Of a stretch of DNA of 64,000 nucleotides, positions 1 to 13,531 are shown in pieces. Below the pieces are notes generated by a model, which worked only from the letters and a program-made list of their open reading frames with translations, did not search any database and was not told the DNA's origin. The stretch is taken from positions 15,004,001-15,068,000 of the forward strand of contig OZ316892.1 in NCBI GenBank assembly GCA_973895155.1, written 5' to 3'. The DNA is from Marsupella aquatica. Its lineage: Eukaryota > Marchantiophyta. The position numbers and the translations under genes were made by a program. Within the stretch, counting starts at the first letter, position 1; each line of letters begins with the position of its first letter.

Positions 1-111
1 ACCTGGTTACTGACAAGAGAAATTATTTACTTTCATGAACTTGGCCAAAATGGAACCGCCATCACAGCAATTGTTTCGTACCTTGTAGTATTGAATCCTT
101 GTATCATTTCC

Positions 112-3100
112 ATGGGTACTGCATCAGCTCGTGTGGTCGTTTGGCGGAGTTTCTCTTCTGGAGCCTTACGGGGATCGAAGGGTCAGCAGCAGGTGAGTAC
201 TGATGTGACTAGAGGTTGCATCCTCCAGCTAAATTATGGTAGAGACCTACGCAAGTTACCTTTAGCAGGCATGGCTGTTCACCGAGCTTGTAAACTAAAA
301 TTGTGTGGAGGAAAGCGGGAGAGTTTGACGGATTTGCTCAATAAAACATTGATACGAAGGACGAAGTATCTCAACGCCTCTGGATCTCTAGGGCAATTAC
401 AGCTTTGGAGTGTCGGATTCATTTCTCCATTACCACAGCGCAGATTGGTGGTCCCTGTTGTCTGTAATGCTCACAGCTTTTCCGCGGCTAATCACGGTCA
501 AAACGGGGGAGCATTCGAGAAACACGCGGATATACCCGGTGCAGCAGCTGGAGGGGAGAAGAATCTTTTCGGTAGGGCGGATCGGTTGGATGTATTTTAT
601 GCCCAATTAGTGGGAATTCTAAGGGTAATTCTGTCCTTTTTGCCGCACGGAAGCTGGTGGGATGTCGGTGACGAGGAATTCGATCAGGAAAATACGACTT
701 CGATCACTTTCAAGGATGCAATGTTGCGGCTTTGGGTGCTCATTTCTCCCGACAAATTAGTCATCGTGACGGCATTCATTGCCCTCGTCATCGCAGCTGT
801 AAGTTTCGTGGAAAATTTGGTCGTCCATAAAGGATGTGATTGCGTAGCAGCACGGAAACAATGGAAGGGGAGAATGCATCTAGCCCTGGTTTCTAACCAA
901 GCGTTTGATATTGCCGTGCTCGTATGTTCACGATACCGTCGCGGGGCTATAGGTCTCAGGCTTCTTCGTGGTTTTAAAAGGAGTGTCGTAGCTCGAACTC
1001 ATTTTCTCTCTACCCGTTCTTCCAGTTATCAGAGGTCACGATTCCACATTTCGTAGCAGCGACAATATTCGCAGCTCAAAGTGGATTGACGGAACAGTTT
1101 TACAGTAATGCAAAACTATTAGCTGCCATGAGCTGCACTTATGGTCTCTTCAGGTGAGTCAATAATTCGAGAGTAGGTAGCATCTTTGATCATTTTGCAG
1201 TTTGAAGACTCCTCATCAGCCACCGATGGATATATCCGAAGGTTGTTGCGTTTGCTCCTCCTGATGTAGCCTCAATTCAGGGTTTATACATATTTTTTCC
1301 CTACAGACTTTCACGTCCTGAGCCTTTGAATTGTCGTGAATCTTGGATACAGTGGGCTGCGTGGTGGATGTTTCGCAATTGCCAATCAAATATTGGTGAG
1401 ATCAATGTTCGCTTTTATGGCAATTATGTCTGGTACATCTCTTCGTAGCTCAGTTTATCACCTCCTTTATGTAGTGCTTGTGGTCTTAAGTTCATGATGT
1501 ATTGGTGTAGAATCATCTCGTGGCTAACATCTTTACCTTTACACGGGTTAGGTCGTCAGTAAGACGCGCCTGAATTCCTTACTCAAGATTAAAGCAGAGA
1601 AAAACTCTGAAGATCTTCGTGGAATATCGGTGTTGTTGTAGATGAGGAGAATGAGGGAGAAACTTTTTACAAATTTGCTGAACCAGGTGTGGATCTCTAC
1701 GAAACATTGAGATCAATGCCAATTATTATCGCCGATTATTAGTCTCAACTCAGTCAGAAGCTTTGAGATGTGTGCAATTGCCGAGAACAGAAAATATTGG
1801 CTTGTGCAACTAGTGGTTGTTCCCAATTCAAGACGTCAATAGACTAGTTATTGACAAGGAATGGAAGCTTGTGTTCTCTAGAACGGTGATGTTTTCAATT
1901 ATTTGTGTTATGGTGCGGTCTTCCGATCAGCTGGTTTGCTTGTTCCAAGGAAACTAGACGGTTAATATATCTCTTGCGGGTTATTTCCAGGACATTGTAT
2001 TCTTTGACACAGAAGCAGTTGGAGCATTGACTAGCAGACTTGGGTCAGACTGCCAACAAGTTTCCCGCATAATTGGGAATGATCTCAATGTGATGTTTCG
2101 AAATGGTTTGCAGGTACTGTCTTATCATCTTGGGTTGCCTCTTGCTACGGGAATCAGGGATCCAATAAAATTATTTCGGGACAGCCATTTTCCGGTTGTA
2201 GCATTTCGTACTGTTAGTTCATTAATCTGAGTGGCACCAGTATTGGCCAAGCAATCACTTCGATAGCTTTTCTCACTAGTAGAGCCACTTTGCTGAATGC
2301 TTAGAAGGTTGGTGCATAAAACTTTTAGTTAATCCAGTAGTCAGTTTTGAGTGATACCAGTGACATATAGTCGCTATTGCAATATTTCATCGAACGAGTG
2401 TTTTGCAAAGTGTTGAATGGGTGGGTATTGAAGCCCTTATGTTTTAAATGATGTAGGGTATTGGAGCATTTGCCTATCTGATGACACTATCCTGGCAGCT
2501 GGCTCTCACTACTTTCACCATATGTAGTTTGATGTGGTCAATCATGAGGTTTTACGGAAGGTATACCTTTCCCTGATTCTTGTTTCGAGTGTTGAGGTCT
2601 CAGACTTCGTTCTGAACAGTAGAGCCTGAGCTATGTAAGTTTCCGAGGGGAGATCTAATAATGATTGTGGTGTCGCGGTTAAACAGTGAAATCTGTTCCC
2701 AGATCTACTCAAGGGGAAGTTGTTAGGCCTTGTGTACGATCCCTATAGAGGTATATAAATGTAAAGTTTCCTGTACGGATGTGTCTAGTGATCAGTCTTT
2801 GATCGTTCTTAATCTCCTCTGTGAAATTGCTATTGTACTTATATACATAAGATTGCAGTAGACATCCTGGAAGACATGAATACTGTGAATTTTTAGAGAA
2901 TTTCGTGTCAATCCAAAATTGTGCACGAAGTGTGACGGAAACTTTCTGTGAGAGTCGTTCCCTAGGGCTGCACTCATTTTCTTGCAGGGTGGTCACATTC
3001 TTTACGCTTTATTTTACACTCACGCGTTGCTTGAGCATCGGAGTAGTATCCCATTTGCTCTTATGTGTGTCTCCAGAGGGTTAAGATCGAAATAAACATT

Positions 3101-6100
3101 CAAGGTTTTTGAGAAATATATAGACGTTATGACTGGGTGTTCCTTTCTCTCTTAAACTACTTAATGAGACCATAGTGTAGTTACTGATGTAGTTTTGGTC
3201 CCTCTGACAGCTACCAGAAAAGCACAGCCAAAGCAGCTCAAGAATCTATAGCTTTAGCCAACGAGGTAAGGGACACTCGCTCTACGGTAGTAATGTGATA
3301 GAAGAAACGAAGTTTTGCGTGTGTTGTAGAGATTGAATGGTAGCAAGAACTGATTATTTTTTGGTACATAAATTTACGAGGGACGAACTATCCAGGCATT
3401 TTCGGTAGCTGTCAGAAGTGCTGTACGAAGGGGTTCTCTTGCTTTGTGTAATATGTATACACTCAAGTGGGGATTTAATCGAAAATTGGGGTAGCAGAGT
3501 GAAATCGTTTGAGTTGTTCATTCGTGTTTCAAATTTTGAGCAAGAAAATCATTTGGAAATGCATTGTGCAATGTTGTCGGTGTCAGGTTGCAGAGGAGAC
3601 CTTCTCTCTTGCAAGGGTTGTACGAACATTTGGCACGGAAGAGGAAGAAGTTTTCAGGTAGCATTGATTCATATCGGTTAATTTGATAACCTGAGATTTT
3701 GACAACCTTGTTACATACAGCAAAGGACAGTCCTAATTTGTGGATTGTTTCAGGATATCTTGTTGGCTTGAAGCATACACTTAATCAACCCAACTCGCAT
3801 GTTTTATGTGCAGGTACTCCAAGTGGTGCAAAAAGTTATTTCAAATCAATTTTCGACAGAATGTTGCTTATGGTTTCTGGACATGGAGTTCAAATACGCT
3901 CTACAATGCAACTCAGGTGTTACTTCTGTGGATAAGGCAGATGTGAAAGCGAGGCATAACTAGCTGCAACTCAAAAAGAGCAGAGAACTAAATCTACAAA
4001 TTACTCTGCAACTACTTACTGAAGCTGTTAGATGTATGTAGAATTGACATAGATGAAAGTGTGCCAAGTCAGTACGCCAAATCATTAGAGGCTATCTACT
4101 TCAGTAGAATGGCGAATCTCAAAGCTGGGTCCTTATGTCCAAGGGTTGTTCTTGTAGGTTGTTGCCTTGCTGATAGGAGGAGGTTACGTCATGGCAGGCT
4201 TGATAACTGCGGAGCAGCTTACCAAGTTTGTTTTATATTCGGAGTGGGTTGTGCACTCAACATGGTGGGTCGGAGATCACTGGGCTTCCTTGATGCAGGC
4301 TATTGGTGCCAGTGAGAAGGTCTTCAATCTCCTCGACCTACCTCCAAGTCAGCAGCTTGTATCAAAAGGTGAGTAGAGAAATCATGCTTACAATTCGATG
4401 TCGAACTCAGGTTGCAAAACTTTTCATTTTCAAATGATCCAAAAGCCTCTGCAAGATGAGAAAAGAAGTTCTTACCTTGCAGATTCATGCTGTGAAGCCT
4501 TTACATTTCGTAGACTGCCTTATTGGATTCTACGATCCCCTCATTTCTCTCCAGGACATAAGGTCTTTGGCCAACGAGGTTGCAGACGTTGTAGAATGAG
4601 ATCTGTCTACTTGATTATTGAATTACCTCTCAAGGTCTTGTGCTCCCTGACTTTGAAATTAGAAGTTTCGAGTTTCTGAGGCCCACTTCCTTTTGTTGGA
4701 CAGGATGCACACTCCCTAAAGTGAAAGGGAGAATTCAGTTCAATGATATCTGGTTTTCCTATCCTGCAAGGCCTCAGGTGCGAAAGACAGTTGTTTCTGT
4801 GTTTCTCATCCCTTTTTCCATGAATCTCAAAGTATATGGTTCTAGTGATACCTTTTTTGCAAGGGCCCTTGATTGGATCTGAAATTTATATTTTATCCAA
4901 GTTTCATGAACACGCATGACTACCTTTAAGTTGGCCTTTGAATGCCGTTTTGGCTCCTCAAATTTCATTCTCGTTATACGGTGGGTAATAAATGAATCAG
5001 CTCGACTGGGCTAATAACCGTTTCTTTTTATGTTGGTGTATTTCAGGTCCCAATACTGCGCAATGTAAATTTATCCATTTTTCCTGGTGAAGTTGTTGCC
5101 GTGGTAACTTTCTGACAAAATCCTATTTCTGGATCTGTTCTTAGCACAACGGCGAACTTGAGATTTTTTGGTGATGTAGAAAAAGCAGAGGTTTTTGTTG
5201 GAACAGTTTAGGGAGGCATCAGGGATCTTGAAGACTTTCTCATATTCACTACAGTTCCTCCTTCATGTCGCAATAGTTATGCTCTATGGTTGGGGTCAGT
5301 TTTTTTTATTGAAGACTGATTTTTCAGTGTTGCTTCTTTTAAATAATGTCAGTCCCTTGTTGGTAAGCTTTTGGTTGATCTTTTCGCTGGATATGGATAG
5401 GTTGGCTTAAGTGGCAGTGGAAAGAGTACAATTGTTGCTTTGCTGCTGCGACTCTATGAGCCCTCTCGAGGCCAGGTGTGGCTAGTTTTATGCTGGAAAT
5501 GTTTTTCTCTCTCGTTCTTGCAGCAGAATTGTTAATTTTTCAGTTTGGATGGTACATTCGATTAGGACACTCTTTAAAGGTCATATGTGGAGCTGGTATC
5601 TACAGGCATTTTTAGATTTGTCCATACTACAAATATATTTTATTGAAACCGAAGTTTGTGTGAAGCTTGTCTTTTGAAGCATAATACCATCCAGTCCTTT
5701 GTAGTTCAGTTGCATACCTGATTGTTACAGAAAATGTGGAAAACTCGTTTCAGGTCATGATAGACGGTGTTCCTCTCACTGATCTTGATATTCGATGGTT
5801 CAGGCGCCAGCTTGGAGTCGTGAGTCAGGTGACTATCTCCCATAGTTCCGGGTTCCGGGTTCCGTCATTTCTGCTTGTCTCACCGGAATATATGTATACT
5901 CTCTCGTGTTCATTAAAATACGGCTCTGTTCATTGCATTCTTGCAATTACCATTGGGGGAATAGCTAGTGCCCCAAACCAGGATTGTTGACTTGGGTCTG
6001 GGCCCTCTTGTCTCGGAGTGTTGAGAAACTCCACTTCGCCTGATTTACTGGACCGTTCTGTTGAGTGAACCATCTGTTTGTGAGTTCCATGCAGAAACTT

Positions 6101-7133
6101 AAGTAAGGCCCTGACTTGCTTGACCTGTCATTACTGTAGGAGCCTCGTCTCTTCAGCATGGATGTAGCTTCCAACATATCCTACGGATGTGCGGGAACAA
6201 CACAAGCTGAAATTGAAAAGGCGGCGAAGCAGGCAAATGCTCATGACTTTATAATGGCTCTGCCCGACGGCTATAGAACTGTTGTGGATAACGTCCGTCT
6301 TAGTGGTGGACAAAAACAGCGAATTGCTATTGCCCGTGCTTTGCTGAGAAACCCAGCAATATTGATCTTGGATGAGGCAACCAGTGCGCTCGATTCTGAG
6401 AGTGAACACCTTGTGCAGGTGGGTGGCACTCACTCCACAGGCAAAACTTTATGTTCATGGAAGAAAATCATTGCGTTTCAATCTCTCATTTAATTGCAGG
6501 ACTTTTCATTTCTTACACTGTCTGATACAGAAAGCTTTGGATCAAGCAATGCGTGGAGATGGCAATCAGCGGCGAACTGTTCTCGTCATTGCTCACAGGT
6601 GATTTTTATGTCTGTTCTGCTGAGTAAAATAATACCGCTCTAATTGGAACTATGAGCATATTGGTCAGGGCATGCATAAGACCAACAAGTATAATTTGTA
6701 TCAATGAATAATCCTCAAGTTTCTGTTGCTACCGTCGTTTTTTTCCCGGTAGTTAATATTGTACACAGGTCATAAGTGGTCTGAAGTTCTATCAACAATT
6801 GACATTCCTGCTAATGGACTGTGTAACGATGACAGGTTATCAACAATACGAGCCGCCAACAGAATTGTAGTCATGCGTCAAGGGCAGATTGCAGAGGTTA
6901 GTCCAATATACCTGCCGCGTAATTGCCTGGGGCAATGCCATAAGGGTAGCTTGCTTTTCATTTACTTTTTCTTACCATTAATTGTTTGTCAAAGCTTGCT
7001 TTCCATAACTGCTGATGCCTTGGGTTTCTCGGTCCTGCAGATGGGCAGCCACGATGAATTACTTAGATTAAATGGAGACTATGCGCGGTTGACAAAACGA
7101 CAAGTAAACACTCTTCCTCAAGGCAGCAGCTGA
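112..7133 (+). CDS. ABCB26: half-size ABC transporter, TAP/ABCB26-like, probably plastid
   Basis: This gene encodes a half-transporter with one membrane domain and one ATPase domain. I assembled 18 exons that stay in frame: 112-798, 1026-1153, 1353-1395, 1642-1686, 1991-2113, 2457-2560, 3211-3265, 3587-3657, 3814-3916, 4158-4368, 4704-4777, 5047-5103, 5401-5475, 5754-5828, 6140-6418, 6531-6598, 6836-6896 and 7041-7133, giving about 783 residues. The ATPase domain is complete: Walker [10 protein letters not shown] near residue 570, Q-loop in VVSQ, signature LSGGQKQ near 671, Walker B ILILDE with SALD, and H-loop VIAHR near 732. The N-terminus is Arg/Ser-rich and looks like a transit peptide. 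The frame is open to the left window edge, so the start could lie upstream; ATG 112 is the first in-window ATG in frame. A possible donor (gtgagt) at 192 could mark an unrecognised intron in exon 1. The substrate is not deducible. Motif order and exon continuity match the plant ABCB26/TAP1 group. Confidence 0.9.
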
Positions 7134-10100
7134 GAATTTATTCTGGCCGGAAGTCTTTTCCCACAGCCAATAACCCATGTGTATTTCCATACCGAGTAAT
7201 AGCTGATTCATGATGACAGCACTCGGCATCAAAAGTACTGTGGGAGATATGGTAGCGAATTCTATGGTACAGTGTCAACACAAGGGCTTGAGACCGATGA
7301 CCCATATTGCTGCAAAGAATGAAAGCTACTGGGGACGATTTGTCAGAAGCAATAGAGACTCCTTGTACGCGCCCTTCTTATTGGAAAGGATAACTGATTG
7401 ATTGAGGGCAGTCATGGTCATGAATAAGTTGAGACTGGATCGCTCCAATCAACAGAAGCTGAAAGGCTGTTTCTATAGTCGTTCGAATTTCGATTGTATT
7501 TGCAGCTCCGTCTTCTCCAAATCAATTTTCCACTGTCTGAAGGTATGGTTTAAGCACGCGAAAAATGACTCACCGTTTTCTGCGGCCCAATCCTTAGTTG
7601 AGTCCAGCGCAAGATCATTATCTCTTGGGTGGAAGCAGATGTGGTTACTATATTTCTGTTGAAGCTACCATGTTCGAGGAAGGAAAGCAAATCTGATTTG
7701 AGAGGCTCGATCACGATCTCTTGCGTGGCAGCACACATGGTTACTCTGCTCTCGTGTGCTCTCGTGTTCTGTGAAGCGCAGTAAGTACGGTTTTGGCAAG
7801 TGCATCGCTAGAAGGTCTTTAAAACAGTTTAGGTCACTAACCAGCCCTTCAACACTGAAGTTCTGGAAGAGAGTATCGCTCTAATTTTTAACAATAGCTC
7901 CATGACCAAATACCTCTCCACTCTCTAAATATTTCAGGGACCACTATAATAATCACACTTGCCTTACCCTAGTCTCCAGTTACCCAAGCTGTAGAGATCA
8001 CATGCCTGGAAACCCCAGGTGATCTATTTTCTTTGTATGTCGGGAAACCCATAGTGAAATGTTTCCTTTGTATATCTGTAGGTGGTAAGGAGCCATTACC
8101 CCCCTGCCAGCTTGGCCTGGGGTTACACATAGCCACTTGGGGGCAATCCCCCACCCCCCGGCTCACCTTGGATAAACCTCTCCTATAGTTTTCTCTTTGT
8201 ATTTCTATGGATAATCCCCTGCCTGGTCAAGGGGTACAAGGGTTAGCGCAATTCCACATTCCTCGCATATTCCAAAAGCCCCTCCGGACCGTGGGTTTCC
8301 TATACAAAGAACATCCCTGTCCTCTTTAAACAATTTTCCCTTCTAGCCTCCTCTTTCCTTCAAAATTAGCATGCTTCCCCTGGTAAATTTAATTATTGAG
8401 AAGTCGAATGCGTGACCTTCCCTGTAACTTTCATTTGTCGTTTTCGTTATCTACTATTATTTATTAAACAGACAGGTTTGTCAATGTTTGCCTATGAGGT
8501 CAAAGAGTGTTGTCCCTAGAGGATGGGTTGTATACTGATGAGCTGTGTTCAGTTGGAGGTAGTTGGGTGGAGAGAAAGCTTTAGTGCCCCCGTAGTTATC
8601 TGGAGCTTTGCCGATTTCTTGACCATATATGTACAGTACCAATTATTGTAGCTAAATTGAACGGAAAATGATACTAGGATTTATCGTAATGTGTAACCAT
8701 GCATGCAGCCAGGATACACCCCAAGAAAACGATGTAAGGATAGATCGTAGTGTGGGACCGTGTAAACGGCACAGACCTAGCGATTATTTAGACCCAAAAG
8801 CATAACCCACTTTTCTGTGTGGACTACCTCAAATTCTCAATTCACTATCTCGCACTGCACGCAGAAGCAAATGTAGTTTTCGAGAAACTGTGAATCTGGC
8901 TTCCTTCCTCCATTCCAACTTATTAGAATGTGAGGCTATTTCAAATTTGAGTTTTATTTGCCCTGCCATTAGTTTTCAGTGTCTTCATTTCGCACATGGA
9001 ATTGAAGACACTTTGATCTGATGGGTCGAATTCGACTCAAACTTCATATATCGTCTCTTCCTCTCACGTTCAATCAAGTAATGGCTGAAGGTATTTGCAA
9101 GCTAGAGGATCCATCAAGTTGACACTGGAGATTCCACTGTCACCTTTTGCGCAACCAATGTATACAATGCAAAAAACTTCGATATTGAACATCCTTCCAA
9201 GATTGAACATCTTCGATCGATTCGCTTGAGCATCAGCTACCGTTGGACTTTCCCTTCCTCGCATACACAATGTCTTCCAAGATTGTAACTCACAATACGT
9301 CGTATTGTTCGACCATTGCATACGTAAGAACATCCGACGCTTACCTCTAGAAAAACATTTGCTGAGAATGATGGCCCACTTTTCGTACTCAAGTCAAAAT
9401 CTTGTTGCTACTGGTAGTAGTAGTCTTAGTCTCAGAAATTCAGGCTGAATAAGAGCCCACAGTTTACAAGAACCCCCATGCACTCGAGCCTTTTCTCCAG
9501 GAAGTAATACAACCCCTCACCCCCACAGCATGGTACAACGTAACCTTCAGTCTCTTTGAAAAATCAAAACATTGTTTTTCAAAAGAGTATTCCCAATGAG
9601 CGACTGACCTCCTTCCACAAGTGAAAAAAAGTTGCATCCTATATACATTTCAATGCTCCGCTGCACCCCAGTCAACCGAAAACTGTGCATCCAATCTGCA
9701 AAGGGGAAAGGAACTAGAAGTGAGTTTGTTTCTTTGGTCACGAACTGTGAAAGTCGACCAACCCTCTTCTAATTTTCAGCTGTAGTTTCAGCTTTCGTTG
9801 TTGCTAGAGCATTATATTTAAGACCATTCCCTAAGGATGTTTGATTGCGCTACCATCTGCTTGTCACTTACGGACTCGGCGAGAAATAATTGACCCTATA
9901 GTAACCCTTCTTCAAAGGCGAGAAATTTCGTAGTCTACCAAATGTTGTTGTATAAGACTTATTTTGTATTTCAGAGTAGATACCTACGAATACCAACAGG
10001 AGTTAATGAGGACCTGCAGACAAACCGACTGGTAAAGTCTTGCACACAAGTGGTAGAATTACCTTTCTTGTGACTAACGAGGTCTTGACGGCCGAGGCCA

Positions 10101-10334
10101 ATATTTACCCATTAGTTGTGCTTCGCAGGCTTCGCTCCCAAATTCTTTGGTTTAGGTATTTGCTTCTACACTGGAGTTGCAGCAGAAACACTCGTCTTGA
10201 CCGATGTCCCTCTCGAACCAACTGCAGGTAGCACCATCTCCACATATTAGAGTCTAACAAGAAACAAGCAGAAGCAAAGTTCCAGGAAGACTTACAAGGG
10301 ATGAAAGCGAACTTTGAATATATGCATTGAGATA
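7134..10334. other. gene-poor spacer
   Basis: This stretch runs from the stop of the ABC transporter to the stop of the convergent carrier gene, so both 3' UTRs lie in it. I see only short, incoherent open frames and no exon series. The part around 8000-8250 is rich in C runs and in repeated cttTGTAT-like words and may be an old transposon remnant, but I cannot assign it. Confidence 0.5.
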
Positions 10335-13300
10335 TCAAGGAAACGTACCCTGTGAGAAATTTTCTATGAACCTATGGTTCACGTCCGACTGATTCGCCGG
10401 GTTCGAGATACTTGATTGCTTCATTTGGCGGGCTTTTCGCGCAGAGGACATTACTCTCTTCATGGCTTCATAACACACCAGAAACACAGCTGAGGCTGGA
10501 ACCTGTGAAAAAAACACAACGGATGAGGTGAAAAACAAACAGCTACTCAAAACAGCAAAACATTCGAAAAGCAGCATACAGTTCCAAGAAAGTATCTAAA
10601 CCCTGGCAAGCCCAACCGTATGTGCACGGCCTCAGGAATAATGCGAAGAACTAATCGAATGACGATAGAGACTAATCAGTCAACAGTCAAGTTCCATACT
10701 CTCTAGTGCACAATACAAACTCATCCTAACAAACATATAAATGGTGAGAGGGGACGAAACTGCTCATATTTAGTTTAACATCCTTAGAATGAGCCATTTG
10801 CAGTAGAATAACTAAACTATCAGGAGACAACAGTGAACAGCCAGTGAGGGAACGTAAAACAAGCAGTGGGTACCTTGTAAAGAACACGAGGTGCCATCCC
10901 TCGCGTAAACCCCATGAAACCCTGCAGTCGTCATCGCAGAAATTTCAGTTCTTGTGAACAGAATTATGGGACAGATTTGTTTTTAGAGGACAAGATTAAA
11001 ACGCTGTCATTCAAAGTTATTGTTAATCCATAACTATGTTCGAGAAGACTGACTTCTGTCTTGAGCAAGCTGCAATGCAGTACAGCTGGAAAGTACTTCA
11101 ACAACCCTAGGTGGGGAAAGGACGAAGGCAAAATACCTCTTCAATGCAGATCTGTTTCACAGTAGAGCCAAGCCCCGTATAAGCTACTGACCCTGGTGGG
11201 GTCTGTGTCATAATTCTAGTCTTCACCACATCCAAAGGAGTTGTCAAACTACTAGCCACAGCTCCAGCAATCTGCAATGGAAGACCCAACAAAAGGCGTC
11301 ATGAAAGTCTTCCAATTAAATCTGGTAAAATGCCATCTCAATTCAGATCTTCAATGAACCTCATTTCTCCAAAGAAAGCTCCTGTATAGCGTTCCACACA
11401 ATACCGGCTAATTTCCTTCACTTTCGAGATTGTCCTTCTGCCACTTGGACATGCCAAGCCCTACAGCTACGACCTAACCCTAGATCGTGGATAAAATCCA
11501 CCGCGAACACATACAAGCTCAAATCGACGTCAAATCGATGAGTTAGGATTCATTCTATTGCCTTGAAGATAAAAAAGAATAGTCTTTGCTGCCTTTCCTA
11601 TGCACTTTTAGCTATCTCCAACGTAAAACCTCGTCACAATGCCGTGAACACTTTCATTCTGGGTGTACAAGGAAGAAGGAAAAAGCGCGGTGCGGGTAGC
11701 CCAGCAGCTTTTGGACAATGATATCCAAGGAGTATATTTTGAATGAAGAGTCAGTAGCAAATACAACTGACGTTTGTGTCGTGGCACTTACTGCTCCCAT
11801 CCATAAGTCGTTCACGAGATCTTTCCCTCTTTTGGATTCTTCACTTTTGCTTCTGCGGGCGCGAAGCTTTTGTCTTTCCTTTTTCAGAACCTCAAACGTA
11901 AGGAACTGAAGTGCGGAATATGGAACGTCTCTTAGTACCTGCTCACACATGATGAACCGTCCGATACATTAAATATAATACAAAGGAACGTTTAATATTC
12001 AAAGCCCTGGCTAGAAATGATGGAATTGCATCAGGTAATTGGGTCGATCCCCAGTGAACCAGATCACTCTTTTCTTGCAAGTCACAGACAAAACAAACAC
12101 TAAAATCGCTTGCGCATGACTTTGATTGTACACCCAGATGCCCTATCAATTAGGAACGCAAGATGAACTTCCTGTCTGCAAGTCCGAAGCAAATTGGGTT
12201 CAGAATAGGCGGAGTCTTCTGGACAAGATCACATACCATTGCAGTATATCCCCTATAGAAACCCGTCAGACCATCTCTAGCGTATACAGCTTTTATCGCG
12301 CCAAGGACATCCCTGACAAAATTAAGGGGTCTTAATTTTAGCTCCAACTGCTCGCACAAAAATAACCACAAATCCCAAGGACATGGCTGGCTAGCCAAAG
12401 GGAATTCCCTCAAATTCGCATGAAAATAGTCATTTATATTTAGTGCTTCAGAGCCTCCCCAAAGTTCACCAAGACTACCTGTAAATCCCGGCTTGCACGC
12501 GTTGCTTGATAATCTCCGGGGGTACCCTTACAACACTAGCTGCAATGTTGCCAAACGCAGCTGCCAGCACCGGAGCAACAGTCTTTAACGGTAATGTGCT
12601 ATCCACTGAAGCTTTCTCAATCCAATTCTTAGAAAACTCGTAACCTGCAGCAAATACAGCTGAGGAAGGAGCTGAGACAGCTATCGATGCCAGGAAGCCA
12701 GTGTACAATGCTCCAAATCCTCTATTTTTCACCAACCCCACCATGCACTGCACCAAGTTGGTGTAGTTTCCCCGCACCTCTCTAGCTGCCTGGAGGAAAA
12801 CCAGAGGATGTGTTTCAGATGAACCGTCATTCAGAAGTGAAAAGGAGAAAACCCAGAGTACCCGATACTGTAACCCTCGCTTCCGATCGCTATACAAAGA
12901 AAGGCAGCAAATTGTGATGAAAAATGAGTCTAGAAATCTTGGACAACTCCAGCTTCAAGAGTGAGTCCACGATAGCAGGTCACCAGACCAGGAGTCTGCC
13001 TGTGCTTAGGGAACGAGCTAGAAACTGGCATAAGTTGTAATATCTGAGAGTTTTCCTAATTTTGCTACATATTGACCTGGATGAAATTACAGGGGTAGTG
13101 AGAGGAGCTCAAATCAAACGTAGGAAACCATCGTCAGAAGTGAAGCTGCCCGAAGGCCTTACCAAACTGGAACCTACGACGTTGCTAAATTCAGTCACAC
13201 TTAGTGAGTTACCCATTGTGGATGGTTAATATTTGCAGTCCCACGCTCTGTCAATTAATGTACGCACAAAAGTACTCCACACTCTGCTACAAGTAAGGGC

Positions 13301-13531
13301 CCTGTAGTAGGTTGTGAAAAATGCAGGCACACAAGCTATACGGTTGAAATCATAACGGGATATTACCTGTAAGAGTGTCTTTGATGTATCGAAGGGCTGC
13401 AAAATTATTTTGGAACACAGTGAGGCAGACGCTCCTGAAACGAAATTGTCAGCCCAGTCTCCAGCTTTGCCTACTACCACGGTAGCCTCGTTTGCCCTCC
13501 CACTCACCACCATCTGACCACCATTCCCCAT
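10335..13531 (-). CDS. mitochondrial carrier (SLC25) protein, S-adenosylmethionine-carrier-like
   Basis: Seven exons on the minus strand join in frame: 13531-13367, 12789-12479, 12312-12237, 11938-11792, 11271-11137, 10921-10874 and 10502-10335, giving 349 residues, a usual length for this family. The protein shows the three-fold carrier repeat with signature motifs PFDTSKTLLQ (residues 46-55), RVPPEIIKQR (about 143-152) and TPLDVVKTR (about 244-252). The second motif and the following LRDVPYSALQF resemble the SAM carrier group (PET8/SAMC), which exchanges S-adenosylmethionine for S-adenosylhomocysteine across organelle inner membranes. The first signature lacks the usual basic residue after KT, and the insert at about 200-222 is rich in K, R, E and S. 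An in-frame TAG lies about ten codons before the ATG at 13531, which fixes the start. A mitoferrin-like or other carrier subfamily is possible; substrate assignment is inference. Confidence 0.86.

Noticed and set aside
91-111. Start of the ABC transporter at position 91
   Set aside because: The codon there is TTG; the first in-frame ATG is at 112. A start upstream of the window remains possible.
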